NCBI GenBank assembly: GCA_037976565.1
Contig: CP137669.1
Span: 33,414,119-33,478,118 of the forward strand
DNA: 64,000 nucleotides
Direction: 5' to 3'
Source of the DNA: Mesocentrotus franciscanus
Lineage: Eukaryota > Echinodermata > Echinoidea > Camarodonta > Strongylocentrotidae
Of this stretch, positions 39,529 to 53,881 are shown in pieces (position 1 is the first letter of the stretch; the number at the start of each line of letters is the position of its first letter). Position numbers and translations under genes: made by a program. The notes below the pieces were generated by a model. The model searched no databases, was not told where the DNA came from, and saw only the letters and a program-made list of their open reading frames with translations.

Positions 39529-39585
39529 GCCAGGAGGGTGTTAACTCTGTGCAAGAAGTATGAGCTAACACCCTTCTAGCTCTGC
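39529..39585. repeat. short AGAAGGG palindrome, single copy
   Basis: GCCAGGAGGGTGTTAACTC on the left faces GAGCTAACACCCTTCTAGC on the right, with a ~20-base loop. A further half-arm, GAAGGGTGTTAA, lies just to the left at 39499. Confidence 0.75.
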
Positions 39586-39710
39586 GCAGACAAGAGCAAA
39601 TCAGCAGACTTGAGTTCATTAAAATCAATTTAACCTTATCATTCCCTCAGAGTCAGTGAAAGAATGAAATTTTGTCTCTATTGTAACACTAATAGTGTAA
39701 AATTACCTGG

Positions 39711-39843
39711 GCATCGTTTCATGAAACCGTCACAAGTACAGCTTCACCGACATCCCATTCAGACTCATGTGCAATTCAATACACATGAGTTTCAATGGGA
39801 TGTGGGTGAACTTGTACTGCCACGATTTTATTATGAAATGCTG
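39711..39843. repeat. long imperfect hairpin (~60-base arms)
   Basis: The inner arms 39731-39771 and 39782-39819 pair closely: CACATGAGT, ATGGGATGT, GGTGAA and TGTAC blocks match across a 10-base loop, CAATTCAATA. Weaker pairing extends outward to about 39711 and 39843. The size would suit a microRNA-like or MITE-derived hairpin. I do not recognise the arm sequence as a known microRNA. Confidence 0.6.
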
Positions 39844-40186
39844 CACTGGTGTCTTCGTTCTGGTGTTCAGCACCTGACATGATGCTGGCCTTACAGTCTT
39901 ACACCGATGTCTTCAGGACAATTCAACAAAAATATTCACAATGGCAATGTCTGCATGTGAGTTGCAAAAATCTTCTTACGCACACATGGCAATGAATAAA
40001 TATATTTACACACACACACATAAAAGGAAAAAAAGGAAGGATCTTAAGTCTATATTAGCATAGCAAAACCGAGTGGCACAAAAAGAGGCATCCCAGACAC
40101 TTAACAGTGTATTGTGGTGATGTTGGAACAATTCATTTTCTAATCAAAATGATCTGATGCACAGATATGTTATTGAACAGACTTAC

Positions 40187-40271
40187 CGAGGTAGTGGGGG
40201 TACGCATTTGCACTTGACGCTAATACTGTGGCTCTGCCTCCACGCAATAAAATAATGTTTTCTCCAACAAT
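40187..40271 (-). CDS. candidate internal exon, unknown protein
   Basis: On the minus strand a possible acceptor (CACCATAG) is followed by 85 bases of open frame and a consensus donor (GTAAGT). The 28 codons read in part GENIILLRGGRATVLASSAN, then AYPHYL. Composition looks protein-like but I recognise no family. The acceptor has a poor pyrimidine tract, and unspliced the frame stops five codons later. No partner exon was established, so a chance ORF is quite possible. Confidence 0.2.
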
Positions 40272-41425
40272 CTATGGTGATGTGTTCTCAGTATGACAAT
40301 TTGTGCCACTAGGCTTCAATACAATGCTACATAATACTGACTAAAGGCAGAGAATTCAACTTATCTGAAAATACAAAGAAACTGTTAAACCTTTGGCCAT
40401 GATTTTGAATAATTAACTTAACCGTTGCATCAAAATTGATTGAAAGGATTTCAGAATATCACAAAGGAAGCTTATATATAAATGATCAACTTCATCATAA
40501 ACCTTATCTTAGGTTGAGAACAAAAAGGAGTTGTCTTAATGCTGAGGGGTATGACTTTACACGCTTTTGTATGCTCCCAGGCAACACAATATTTTCCTAC
40601 TGGTATTCTGTTTTTCTCTCTTATGCAGGTTATTCTCATACTGATTTTTGTAAAGCACATTTCTGATTACTTTTTCCTTGCAATAACCATTTTCCCCAAT
40701 TGCCTATTTTATCTTCCATCTGTTAAACACATCTCAGAAAGTTGTTGTACATGTAAGAGCCCACAATCTTCTTTTTAGGCAATATGATGGAAATCATGAC
40801 TGGTACGTTTTTGTTTTCTTGTTAACATTGTAAAAGAATTCCCTCAAGTCTATTAACAAGTATATTGCAAATGATAATACAACAAAACTGAATTTCTGCT
40901 TTACTCTACTCACAAATACGACTTAGTAAAAAGAACTGAACCAAACTGCATCGGAACAGAGATAAATCATCTCATTGCACAAATCAAAAACAAAAAAATA
41001 ACTGACAAGCCTACAACTATTAATTAAAAACAAAAGCAATCAAAACATACTTGAATCCTTTCTTGCTACACACAGTTCCGTTACAAACTTAGCCAACGTT
41101 ACTTACGTCTTTCTTACAAATCTCTTATATTCTGTGCTTTACAATCTATGTACACATAACAAGACACTTTCTTGGTTTGAAAAGTACTAGTATTCATGAT
41201 TTTTTTTCTTCTTTTGTCATATGAAAAAGTACTTTTACTCCTCATTTTACAAGACCATTTTTCAAACTTAAATCTTTCATTTCATAATCACACCTTACAA
41301 ACCTGCCAATTGACATTCTTGTCACAAAAGAGTTACACTTAGATATATGTTCATAACAATCTCAAAAATAAAACAAATAACATTTTGGTGATGAGTGTAA
41401 GAAAATGTTTGAGGAAGGTTTGAGG
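40272..41425. other. non-coding stretch, no gene seen
   Basis: AT-rich unique sequence with no recognised repeat or exon. Confidence 0.5.
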
Positions 41426-41431
41426 AAGGGT

Positions 41432-41464
<33 letters not shown>

Positions 41465-41506
41465 GGGGAGGGGGAGAGAGAGGGGAGGGGAGAGAAGGGG
41501 GGAGGG
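41426..41506 (+). repeat. (GA)n purine tract
   Basis: GA run at 41431-41463 followed by GGGGA-type purines. Confidence 0.9.
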
Positions 41507-44320
41507 TAATAATAATTTTCTATGATCGCAGAAAGTACCAAGTATAAAAACATATATCCAAGTGTAACCATACAACCAAATATTACATCATCGTTCAATA
41601 TACAAATTCATGCGCAAAGTTGAGTTGCTGTACAATACTTTACAAATCCTTCTCCATCCATTGAACCATACCTCTCCTGCTCTACTCCTCATTCCTCTAA
41701 AACTGTCCCAAATCTGTACCTCCATTCATTCATTCATGACATACCCATTGCTTCCCATTTCAACATAACTCAGTCTGTTCAGAATGGAGAAAATTAAACA
41801 GAATTTGTATAAAGAAACGTCGCACAAAGTATCGTCATAGCAGAAGGGGCGTACACACTGGATAAAAACATTGTATGAAGAATCATTATTTAAAGAAAAT
41901 AGCTTTGAAGAAGTCAGTTGGCATATCATTAGTGCATGCTCGCAATAAGCCCCGCCCAGTTATACGTTTTTGTTTGTATAACATGGCGTTCAGACTAGAA
42001 CCCTACTCTAATTCTTTACCAAGTTTTCATTCGTAACGATTCTTGAACATGCTCTTTGCTAAACAACGTTTCATTATACAACATTTACGTTCAGACAAAC
42101 AAAGTATAATCACTTATCGTATAGCTACACGGTTTTCGTAAAGCCATGCCATAAATCTTGGTTGTCTGAATAGGGGGTCGGTAGTTGAAAAAGTAGTTAT
42201 GCCACCTTAGGTTCAAAGAAATTAATCATTGTTGCAAATATTATTCTTAGCCTGACATCGACATATTTATCAATATTTTCAAAAATGCATTATATCGCCA
42301 CATTCTCAAGCAGGGAAACCAAAGAACCACTTAAAATAGGCTTTAGGCTCCCCTGAATGTACATCGGCAAAATCAATTACAAATATTATTCTTAGCCCGA
42401 CATGAGTGATATTGAAGACATGGTACTGTAATCATACATAAAGCAACCTTTTCATGGTCACTAGACATAGCGCAGTACTGAAAATATTATTAAAAGTATT
42501 CACATTCTTCTTAAAATTGAGAAATACCTTGGGTGTAAAAGTAACTTTGACTTTAACACTCACATTTATTCCTTGAATGGCAAAATATTTTATGGCTTTA
42601 TAAAGATGAGTGCAGGGGTCTTCAGGCATGATTGGTTGCCTTGAAAATATTATGATTACAAGAACAGTACAGGCAATAAAAACATCCACTGGTAGTATCG
42701 TGCACATATCACAGAAATCGTTAATTTCAAGAATTCACGAGAAACATTAAAATATGTTTGACAGAAAAGTCTGGGATACCACAGGAGTTGAAAATAAGAA
42801 TTGGAAAGTATCATGCTGACTTATTAGCGTATGGAGACATACACCTTTTTTAGGGAGTGCGCAAGGTATTCTACAGACTAGTAAACAAATGAAGGAGGCA
42901 TATTTGTGATTTTCATAAAAACACAAAATCAGCTGCGTACAGGGTTTCAATACAGAACATAATCTCCTATCTCTAGATTAACGCTCGATTTCAATTGTTG
43001 CAAAAACACAGATTTCAGTTGAACTAGATGCTGGATTTTAACTTGGTCTATAAAATTCAGGATGTACATTACAGATTTTATATAATATCATAGATCTTGA
43101 TGAAAAATTCCTTTGTGAAACTTGACTTCAGACACAGCTAAAACCTAGTGTGGGTCTAAATGTATTGGAAGATGGGGAAGTATGCTTCTGACAACTATCC
43201 ACAAAAACATTGTCATTAATTATCTACACCTCAGCAGGTTTGACATCTGCCTGTACCACATTATAGGTCTCTGTTTAATGGTTTTAGCATCCTTTCTACA
43301 ATTTGATCTGTTATTGTTTGTACTTAAGTAGAGTAATGTGATTACTCTTTGAAATGTAGTGGAAAACAATTGAAGTATTTTATCGGTTTTATCATTCCAT
43401 TTACACCTTAATCTGTTACTTTTCATCAAGTGCAGCCATGCAATTTCTCATTTTTGTGTATACTATTATAGAAATGACAGGTTGATTAATTAGTTTAAAA
43501 TGGAGATTTCACTTACCGCAAATCACGGAATGGGGTCAATTGCTGCTAAATCATTCATGTCTCCAAGTTGTTCAATCAACATAGGCTGACAGCGTCGCAA
43601 TAGTAGGTGTAAAAACACCATTCTACTTCAAAATTAAGTCAACGGATCCCGTCAAATCCCCCCACTAATGAGTGTGCGTGGGAGCATCACGCAAAATCCT
43701 ATTAATCGGACTATCAGGCATAGCTTTATTGATGGCAGCCTGACAAAAGCCCCGCAAGGACAGACAATTAACGAGGATCGCTTGTTTCAGGCTTGGTAAA
43801 TTGGCAAACAATAGAAGGGTTCACATCGTAACAATTTGTTAACTTGAAGTTAAGGACGTGGTCATAAACTTTGAAGTCATCTTGTAGTTAGGGACTGTGC
43901 GGACTCCTTCCTGGTTATATAATCTTAAGTTAACTTGAAATTACAAAATTTGATTATAAAGGTTTAATTCCCTCCCCACAGTATTCTGTTAAAATCACAA
44001 CTAGAGGGGTACCGGTAAGCTTTTTAAAATTTGATAAGAAAATCCTCCTTTCATTCTGATAACTGGATTTGTGAGATATAAATTGTCAAGAAATATAAAG
44101 GCGATGCCCGAATGGATAGTAGCTGAGATAAAACTGATTTATTTCTGTTATTATTAAGATGGTGCAGATAGAATAAAGAGTTATATGACGGAAACTCAAT
44201 TACACGAAATAATTGCATTTTCTGAGATGAGACAAAGAGATTAATGGCCTATGGATTGAGCCTAGGGACATCTTATTTGCTTTAAGTGACCAATTACGGG
44301 AGAAAGCATGCTGTCCGTTT
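41507..44320. other. non-coding stretch, no gene supported
   Basis: Unique sequence. A minus-strand GTAAGTG donor at about 43510 is preceded by the short frame MLIEQLGDMNDLAAIDPIP and a stop. It could be an upstream ORF in a leader exon, but nothing confirms it. Confidence 0.4.
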
Positions 44321-44818
44321 GGTGCCAGAAGGACGTAAACTCACAAAATATAACACAGAGTTAACGCCCTTCTGGCTCTGGAAAGAAAGGATTACTCAAT
44401 AATCCCTGCCACAATTGAATTATGAGAACAACTCATATGGTATCCTTTGGGGCATAGAAAGCTGCTGTAAGAAAGTTGGATTGTGTAATCATAAACTGGC
44501 AAACAACATACGCTTGAACCACACTTGCCTATAATAAGCCATCGTCAGTTCTGCTTGTAATGTTATGTGGAATATATGCATAACTGGCTCTCTTTTGGAA
44601 CAGCATCCTGATCAATTTAATTTTACAATACAGCTTTTGACCATGATTCATTCGCTTGGAGCCAGAAGGGTATTAACTTAAGTAATTTTACACAGAGTCA
44701 AGGCCCTTCTGGTTCCAAACAGATGAGATTAATATCATAATTGTCTGTTTGGAGCCAGAAGGGTGTCAGCTAACATCATTTTAAACAGAGTCAATGCCCT
44801 TCTAGCTACAAATTGACA
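44321..44818. repeat. cluster of three AGAAGGG short palindromes
   Basis: Three ~60-75-base hairpins occur at 44321-44382, 44656-44719 and 44745-44818. Each has a left arm like GGAGCCAGAAGGGTRTTAAC and a right arm like GAGTTAACGCCCTTCTGGCT, around an AT-rich loop containing ACACAGAG or AAACAGAG. Arms extend to TTTGGAGCC/GGTTCCAAAC in the last two. Confidence 0.85.
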
Positions 44819-45567
44819 ATATAATTATCATTTCATTATCAATTCTATCATAACCTGAAAGAGATCTCATGCTTCAATCCTGTGCAATGTAAGCAGTACA
44901 TATCAAATATTAGCCTGGTTCTCAGACCTAGCCTTTCTTCCTTTACGATGCACAAGAGTTCAACAGAGTCTGGAGTGTAAACTATATCCCCTTCAACTAC
45001 CTCGCTCCCCTCAATCATATGGGAGAAAACAGTATGGAAGCTAGGTTAATTTGGACTCTTATAAAGAACTACCTTTCTGTGATATGATCAATTTTCACTC
45101 TAAGTTGGAACAGAAGTGCAATTTTAAAGAATTCAATGAATACACAGCTAGCCTAAATCATATGGAAGGAACCACTCATTACGATAGTTTGAGCTGACAT
45201 GGAGATCATGAAACCTAATTTGGCACAATTTCGACATATTGCATCGAAGACTGATCGCTAGATACACTTAAATTGGCAGTACATCAGCACTCATCAAGTA
45301 CATTGGACCCCGGTCAATCAAGGATCATTTGGCTTTTCTTCAATCAGCATTCAAGACTTCACTTGTGCAAGCAAAATGTACATGACACATGACTACCTTG
45401 TACATTAGGGTTGTTTGAGGTACATAAAGGGGAATACCCAAATTACATCATAAAAGGAAAGTACATGTACACATACAATACAGCGATGGTCAATAAATAG
45501 CGATGCTTCTTTAATGGTATCTCTAACATCACAAAATCAGAAAAAAGACAAACAAAAAGGCAAGGTA

Positions 45568-45573
45568 TTTATT
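45568..45573 (-). terminator. poly(A) signal of the SWIRM-domain gene
   Basis: AATAAA on the minus strand, 52 bases past the TGA stop of the terminal exon. It implies a short 3' UTR unless more distal sites are used. Confidence 0.5.
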
Positions 45574-45624
45574 TTCATTTTTGGAGTAATGATGGAGAAA
45601 GGGGTGGGGGTGCGATTGTTATTC

Positions 45625-45747
45625 TCAACTAGCCTTGATCCAGCCGTTTTTGGTGAGGAAGTTGGCGATGCGCTTGCGATGCGACTTGTGCAGGTTGCCA
45701 GGGTAGCGAGTCTTGGGAGGAATGCCTTGTTTTCGTAGGTAGTGGTC
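45625..45747 (-). CDS. SWIRM gene terminal exon
   Basis: Acceptor CATCCTCCCAG, then 40 codons beginning DHYLRKQGIPPK and ending GWIKAS plus TGA. The exon starts in phase 0. It carries the second half of the SWIRM domain, including the terminal helix and the closing Gly-Trp-Ile. Confidence 0.8.
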   Translation of the reverse strand, partial: DHYLRKQGIPPKTRYPGNLHKSHRKRIANFLTKNGWIKAS

Positions 45748-48700
45748 CTGGGAGGATGAACGGGAGAGAAGGAGGCGAGGAATAAGTTTCACTGCGGAAG
45801 GTTTTCTATCCAAATATGAGTTCAATACCCATCCCAGGGGCCCAATAAATTCTAAGCATATTTCATGACATTAAGCAAAATAGAGAAAATGGAAATTGAT
45901 AAGTTGAATTGCAGACATGAGTCTTCCCACAAATGAGCTTATAAGAGCAACGAGAAGGGACCAATAAATATCAAGCATATGTTGCGATGATATGAAATGC
46001 TTCCTATCGAGACATCACATGACTGGAATAAATTTAATGAGAGAAGTAAAATAATGTGATCTGTAGAATCAGCAGAATGGAAGATGCGCTAGTTCACTCC
46101 TAAGTGTTTCAACATCAAATAAATGTACATTGAGTTTTTGTTAAAACACAGATGACTTATACATCATTTTAACTATGCATGATCATTTTTTGTTTGTCAA
46201 CTAGTCAGATATCCTGTCGTACTTGAAATTAATTGAAATGAAAATCTATCAATGCAAATATGGACATATTGTCTTAAAATCTAAAATAAGAATATACTAT
46301 AAAGGCGAAATACACTTTAAGAGTATTTACCTTGATGATGAGTGTTTTCAGGGTGACGTATCTAGCTGGCTTCATCTTCATTGATGAACAGAGCTGGAGA
46401 ATAGAGAGTTAATATATGGTAATTAATATCAGGGACTTGCACAATCCTCTGTATTACGATACGTGAAGCGAGAAATTATCAACTACATGTACTTAGAAAA
46501 GTTGCTTGTATAGAATTAAGCCTGATTTTGCTGGGGGGCCTGTTTAAATGATTATTGTATATAAAATATGTAACTAATATTCAAGGAGAAATTGATAATC
46601 ATAATATTATTTTTTTACAAATGACTTAATCATATCAAAGTCACTCTTACCTTCTTTTCCCTTTCTGACAGATAACTGAATCCATGGGATGATCTCAGAG
46701 TTGGAAATTCATCTTCTATAACATCTGAAAGAAAATAAAATAAACACTTATGCAATGATGTAAGTTTTTGAATTACCTTTCATGAAGCAAGTCTAGTAAA
46801 AAAAATTACATTTTCAATTTTTTATTGTTCCGGACAAAGAATGGACATTTCAGAACTTCAGGAAAAACTGTATATCAAAAAATGAAATATTTAAACTAAC
46901 CTAAGTGAACATGTGTAAATATAAGTTCAGATTTGCAAGCTTTCAGAATACATCTAGCAATAATCGAATCAGTTCAGGGGTAAAATCATATTTACATTCT
47001 AGAGTGTGTGTGCTGTGGCTGTCTGTACAAATGCATTACAATATCAATATTACCTAGAGTAGTCATTGCTTATATGTACAGATTCCATACAAGCGAAGAA
47101 AAGGGAAGAAGAAAAATAACAAGTCCTGAATGACAAAGCCTTCAATTACATGTATATACATGTAAGTCAAACAACATATCACTCTTTCCTGTTCTACGAA
47201 TAAAGACAAAATACCCTCTAAAATGAAAGTGAGAAAACAAAAAACAAAAGTTATTTTGAGGATGCCTGGTATGATTCCCTGTTATCCTTCCTTGTACGTT
47301 TCTACAGCAGCCGAGGTTGCATCCCAGTGACGTCAATTTCAAATATTATTTTTGGGTCAATCAAATTGACGAAACCCTACGGAACATGGACGCAGGACCA
47401 GGCAAGGCAGGCAAAAGCGGTCGCTTTAAGTCAACTTTCTCTTTGCCTGTTGGTTCACAGGTTTCCTATATTTCCTCCGTTGAATAACAGCCATTTGGTT
47501 GCCATGGAGACCATGACCTACATTGAGAGATACATTAGCGATGTGGAGGAAAGGGCGGGCTGGAAGATGGATCGTGGTACGCTACCCATGGGACTTGGGG
47601 AGAAGTATTACAGAAGATTTCAAAAAAATGACCACGGCTCCTGTTCCCTAAGGCTCGTATAGGTCAAGAAATTGAAGCAAGAGCACAAATAATCACTAGC
47701 CACTAGCAAATAACTTTAAAAATTTTAAAGTTCACAGAGATATATATACTAATGGAATGAAAAGTCAGAGACTACATGACAATTTGGATGATTAAACAAG
47801 TCATACGTTAAAAAAAGGGGACTGGTTCTATGACACATGCTCCTGCAACAATTGCTCCAAAATCAGATTAAAACACTAACAAATTTATAATTACAACTCT
47901 GGACCTAACACTAAACTGAACCCCATCCCTGATCCTAAACCTAACATAAAACCAAACCAATCCAATCAGGGAAAATTGTAGAGCGCCAATATTTAGTTGC
48001 CTAATCAAAGGCGCTGCATGAGACTGAACAACTACTGAATGTGCCATCCTCATTAACCTGTGGAAAGACTGAGGTAGTGGCTAGTTGTAGTAAGCAACGT
48101 GGAATAGTTATGTCTTTAGGTGTCGTGGTTGAGTGGATACGTCACCGGACTGTGGTCACAAGGTTCGCGGTTCGAGTCCCGCCGCGGCACTAATGTCCTT
48201 TGGCAAGACATTAATTTAAAATTGCCACTCTCGATCCAGGTGATGTAATTGGGTACCTGGCAGGAATTAATTCTTTGAAATGCTAGAGCGCCATAATGGC
48301 AGCCATGCTAAAGCCGGGGTAATAAATGTGGAGCGCCAGGAGTTTCAAGTCTGACAGATATGAGCGCTATACAAGAACCCATTATTATAAGCTGTTTTGA
48401 AAGTGGATAGCTGGTCACAAGAGGGAAAAACCCTTTTGAAACCTGAACCCTAACCTTATATCACTGACAAAATACAACCTGGAGTCAATAATGAATCACC
48501 AGAGAACATGTTTGTTCAACGAAGACCAAGAAATCACAATTATTAGACATTCTCAGGATACTTTCATTTTTAATTGAGTGAAATGATTACTGAACATGCG
48601 TGCAATAAGGGGGTTGAGTGTCAAATGCCAGCTGTACTAGATGTTACCTCAGTGGAAAAGGGTAATTAACTACTACATGTATTATTATCAATGGCTGATA

Positions 48701-51700
48701 TCCCTTTTTGCTACAAAGCCGATGATGAGTGATGATATAAAATGACAAAACATGGTGCTCCTAAGTAAGCTGTTTTACGAAAATAGACTATTCGGTTGCA
48801 AAATATTTTTCTGGAGGAGTAATCAGTCTTTGAAAAACATTACATCTCTTCCTGGTAGTATTGATTTTAAATTCGTCAAATTTTCATTCTTCACCCCTCC
48901 CCCCCCCCCAATCTTTTGGTTGTTGTTGTGAATGGCATGATGCCAGAGAATTGATCATCATGAGTCATTGAGTCTATATTACTTCAGGAAAAAAAATAAT
49001 ACTATCAGGATATGAAACAAGCAAAACAAAAATGAGGTGAATTTATTCTTGTTTTTGAATGTGAAATACATTCTTGAAATGAAAAGGAAGGAAACTAGGA
49101 AATGCTGCCATAAAGAAAAGCAGAGGAAAAAATTGCCTCTTTTTAAGGCTTGTTCAGATATGATGTGGAAAACTGCTACAAAAAAAACACCAGTGCAGCA
49201 AAGGTCTTGCACGAATTCACTGAGCTCTGTGTTATAGGATACAGAAATGCAATGCGTACCGGTATTACACTTTAGTCATCATAAAAACATCAACAGTTTT
49301 GCTGCGTCATATCTGAACGGGGCTTTCTTCTGCACAGGGACAACCATACATGAACGGATTCTTATTTTGTGAGATCATTTGACTATTGATTGATCAACTA
49401 TTTCCTGGTAATAATTACATGTCTAGCCAGTACTGCAGGATAACGAAGAATGGAAATAAAACGATTTTTTTTTTGCAGAAATTCTTGTTAGAACAATCTT
49501 GGCGGTCAAAGATGAATAAAATGCCTACAGAAAGAAAAGGTATTGTATATCTGGAGCTTGAAAAGCATTTAAGTCATGTTAGTTCATACAGAGTTAATGC
49601 CTTTCTGGCTCCAAACATACAATATCTGCTATTCCTACATTTTAAGTTGCTCAAGATCATACAACTTACAGTCATTCTCATCTGCTGCCAACAACCATCA
49701 AGATAGCAAGGGAAAAAGAAACGAAAGTGAATATAAAAGAGGAAAATGCCCCAAAAGACAACCAAGTATGACAGAAAGAAAAAAACGACTATTTTTTCTC
49801 CAAGGTAATTTTCAAATTGCATATTGTTGACAAGTTTCTGACAAGATGCCACATGAAAAAACTGTTAAATTAGAATATAGTACATATAGACAAATTCTGA
49901 AGGGGAAAATATAAAAATCCCAATGTACTTTTACTACTCCTACATAATAAGAAATCTAAAAATAAATAAAAAACAAATTAGCCTGAGATTATTTGACATA
50001 CAGGTTTTCATCAATCTTTTTCTCTATCCTGGCAATAACAATCAGAGACAGGAAGCCAGAAATGAGAACAAAGTGGAATTGCTCATGAATTTATCAGCAT
50101 TCCTGAGGAAGTTGGAGGAGGAATAGAAAGAAGATGAAAATGCCTTAAGATAAACTACAAAGTCGGGAAAGAATGCTCCATTTTATGAGTAATTTGCATG
50201 AGGATCATCTGACTTTTGATCAATCTTCTCCATCTCTCTAGCTCTTCAGGCACTATAAGCTTTTTGTCTCCTGGTGAACCACCAAAAAAATGATGCCATT
50301 TGGAGGGAGGAGAAGTCCTGCCCTATACCCATTTCCCTACATTACTCTAATTCTTTGCCACTTTAATGTCAGTTACCATCCAGCTGTAATGCCTCGTTAA
50401 AGCCTGGTTTACACATGATGTAGTAAGCCGTCTTAAAACAATGCGGCGAAATCAAATGACATGAGCGCAGTGCTTCGCACATTTCTCTATCTGACAACAT
50501 AAATACAAGTTAGGATGCCTAGGGGGCTCTGTTGCTCACAGCTATTTCTCTCATCTCTCCTTGTCATTCACTAACACTTAAAATGTTTTCATTTCGCCGT
50601 GGCATTTTTACCGAGGCGCTCTACCCGTCCCGTCCCGTCTGAACAAGGCTTTACCGGTACGGCTTGCATCTCGAGGGGGAAAGGGCAGACATTATTTCTC
50701 CATTTGTCACAAAATTGCTCTGAAATGTTACTGGGCCAATGCCCTAAAAACCCTCCTTCTTCATTCCCTTTATCTCCTACATGTACAATGTACCTCGGAG
50801 TGCAAAGCACAACTAGATGCATACTTAGACTTCCCTCGTACATCTTAATTTGTCTCCGTATCTCAGATGTCAACCGCATTATTACACATTCCTTTATTTA
50901 GAACGAGCGATGTCTTCTTCTATTTGCCCGTAGCGAGTGGAAAGGTTGAATTATCAATTTCTGTAAGTTCATGAATAGATGCATGATTGTCCCTAGGTTG
51001 TTTGATCTTTCATTTTGGGGGTACTTATTTTAATAAATACATTTTGTCACCCTATACATGTATGTCAGCCTAATTACATCAATAAATTTGATTGAACGCC
51101 CCATACCTGCACCAAGTATTACAGGAATGGATTGTATATCATACCACTAAAAACAAAACAAATAAATCATGAGCATATCTTGAAAAATATATACTTTCTA
51201 TCCCAGTTGTGAAAGAATAGATTTTATTTTTAGTAGAACTACTTTCTAATGAAGAAATAGTTCAACCTGTGAATTGGGAAAACGAGAAAATGGCCTTAAT
51301 ATAAGGTGGTCTTGTTAAACTACATTGATATCTTATTTAAAGAGAAGGTTGAGTTCTGGGAAAAGGTGAAAAATAATTTGGGAGCGTTATCATTGTTATT
51401 CATTATGCAAGTGTGGAAGAACATCAGATAAAAAATGTTTCCTGAAAAGCATGGCTCTTCAAATGCCTTAATATTCTAAATATGGCATGTAACAACATGA
51501 AAAATCAGGACGGATTTTTACGCCACATGTATGTGTTGTCCCATATCCATCTTTCTGTGTACAGTGCTTGTTACTTTACCAAGACTGGGAAAAATTTCTT
51601 ATCATTTTGATGATTCCAGAACCTTGCAGTACACACCATTACCTATATGCTAGATGATCAACCTTTTCTGATCGATTCCACACCGTTTCTTTCAAAATGC

Positions 51701-53623
51701 AATCGAATGACCAGAACTCAACTTTATCTTTAATGCATGATATTTAAATGCATGAAGTCACATTCTCTTTTTAAAATTATTATACAACTAATAAATATGT
51801 CAATGTAGATTTTATAGCATTATTTCATGTTTTCTTGCAATTTTACTGTAACATAACAAACAATATTAGTCTCCTGACATTTGCCATGTTCTTTTTTTTT
51901 TTTTTTTAAACAATAAAACCGAAATTGAATTGAATCTTATATTGATTAGAATGACAGGTGGTCTTTACACATATACATATACAGGGAAGAGTGTGATAGG
52001 TTTATATCTCGGTAATAATTTGATAATAATAATAATAATATTCCGGTTTAATGTAGCATTAAATACATCCATAATGTCTCTAAGTCAAGCTTTCAGCAAT
52101 GATTTTCAAAATAGGGTGTCAAAAAAAAAGAGCCATCAATTAAATGATGTGGACTAAAAAGACATTATTGGGCATCTTCAACAAAAAATAGGCATCATTT
52201 AGATGTCCAGATGTACTCATGGCTAAAAGCTTGCTCTGTGTGTTTTTCAGATATACACTGTATTCTATTCTCTGTGTAATCTGGAATGGTTCTTAAATCT
52301 TAATACAACTACATGTAAAAACACCAATTAAGCTGTTAATTCTAAACAATAGGCTATTTTCATTATTTAAATAAATTCATGCATTCTTCATGTACATAAA
52401 TCTGCCCCCAATCCTTTAACAGCTTCTTGAATACATGCCTTACCTAGCAAAAACTAGTGGATTAAAAAGCAATGATATGATGACAGCTAAGGAAACATTG
52501 TTGTTTAGAAAAAGCTGAATGAAATTCCTCATCACTATATCAGCATAGAATAAGCACCATTAATTTCAATGCAATGAGGATAATAAGTCTATTTCAGTGT
52601 ACTCCATTGGACCATTAATAGCACAATTCAGAGCTAAATTGTGCATGAAACAGCAGCTCACGCATCATTTAAACCACACCATAAAAGAGGGTGAATAGGT
52701 GAGCAGTGATATTAGGACCCCCCCAAAAAGCAGATAATCCCCTAATGTGAAAGAAAGAAAGAAAGAACATAATGAGGGTTTAACCTTCCTAATGATTGGG
52801 TAGTTACAAAGTAGGGATAATAAATACTTGATTCAATTTCTCTTCATCGGGTAGCACAATAATGTGTCCCAGTTGTCAATATTCCAAGCCTTGGTATGTA
52901 TAAACGTGCCATTGAAAAATGGATGCACATGTAGACGAGGTGGGAGGGGGTGTTCTAAATGGTATGTTGCTTGATGAAAAGGGGAGGGAGGGGTGCACAC
53001 TGTTTTCAAAGGTAAAATCTCATCGCTATGGGTTATTAAGTATCTGAAAATTGTTGAAGGTTGTGACTGTTCAGAGGAATGCTTTGAAAATATCTCTAGA
53101 ATGATGCTAAAAGGTCTTTTAAAAAATCAGAATAGAGGTTAAAGACGTATCTATCAGCAGGATTTAGATTTTTATCATGAGATTTAATCAGAAGATCCAG
53201 ACTCAAATATCTACACCGCTGCATTTTTGTGCAGGCAATTTCATGCATGAGAAAACATAAAAGGATAATGAGATAATTATATATATATATATACATATAT
53301 ATATTGTCAAGATGAAATATGCATATTAAAGCATAAAAAACACTATTTTAAACAATATTCTAATACAAACTCTTTTGCCTATTGTTTTTATAATAATCAC
53401 ATGGCATTTGTGGTAAATCTATTAAATTCCTCAGCTGTTGATAGGAAATTCTGCAAACTCCATTTTCTACCCCGATCCACCACTTAAAATGCTTTTTAAC
53501 ACATGACCCGTGTCAACCTCAAAGTTCAAATACCTCCAGAGTTTAACTGACCCATCCCATTCGAGGGTATTGACCAAAATGGAAACAGGGAGAGGGGAGG
53601 TGGAAAAAGAGAGTAAAAGTGAA

Positions 53624-53675
<52 letters not shown>

Positions 53676-53848
53676 GAGAGAGAGAGTGAGAGATAGAGAC
53701 AGGGAGGGGGAAGAGGAGACAGAGAGGGGGAAGAGGAGACTGAGAGGGGGAAGGGAAAAGAGGCGGAAGAGAAAAGAGGGGGGAGAGTAGAGAAATGGGA
53801 GAGAAAAAAGGGGGTGGGAAGACGAGATGGAGAGAAGAGAGAAGTAAA

Positions 53849-53881
<33 letters not shown>

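Noticed and set aside
50589..50901. 96-100 codon ORFs on both strands in the SWIRM intron
   Set aside because: No family resemblance and no suitable splice sites to join the host gene in phase.
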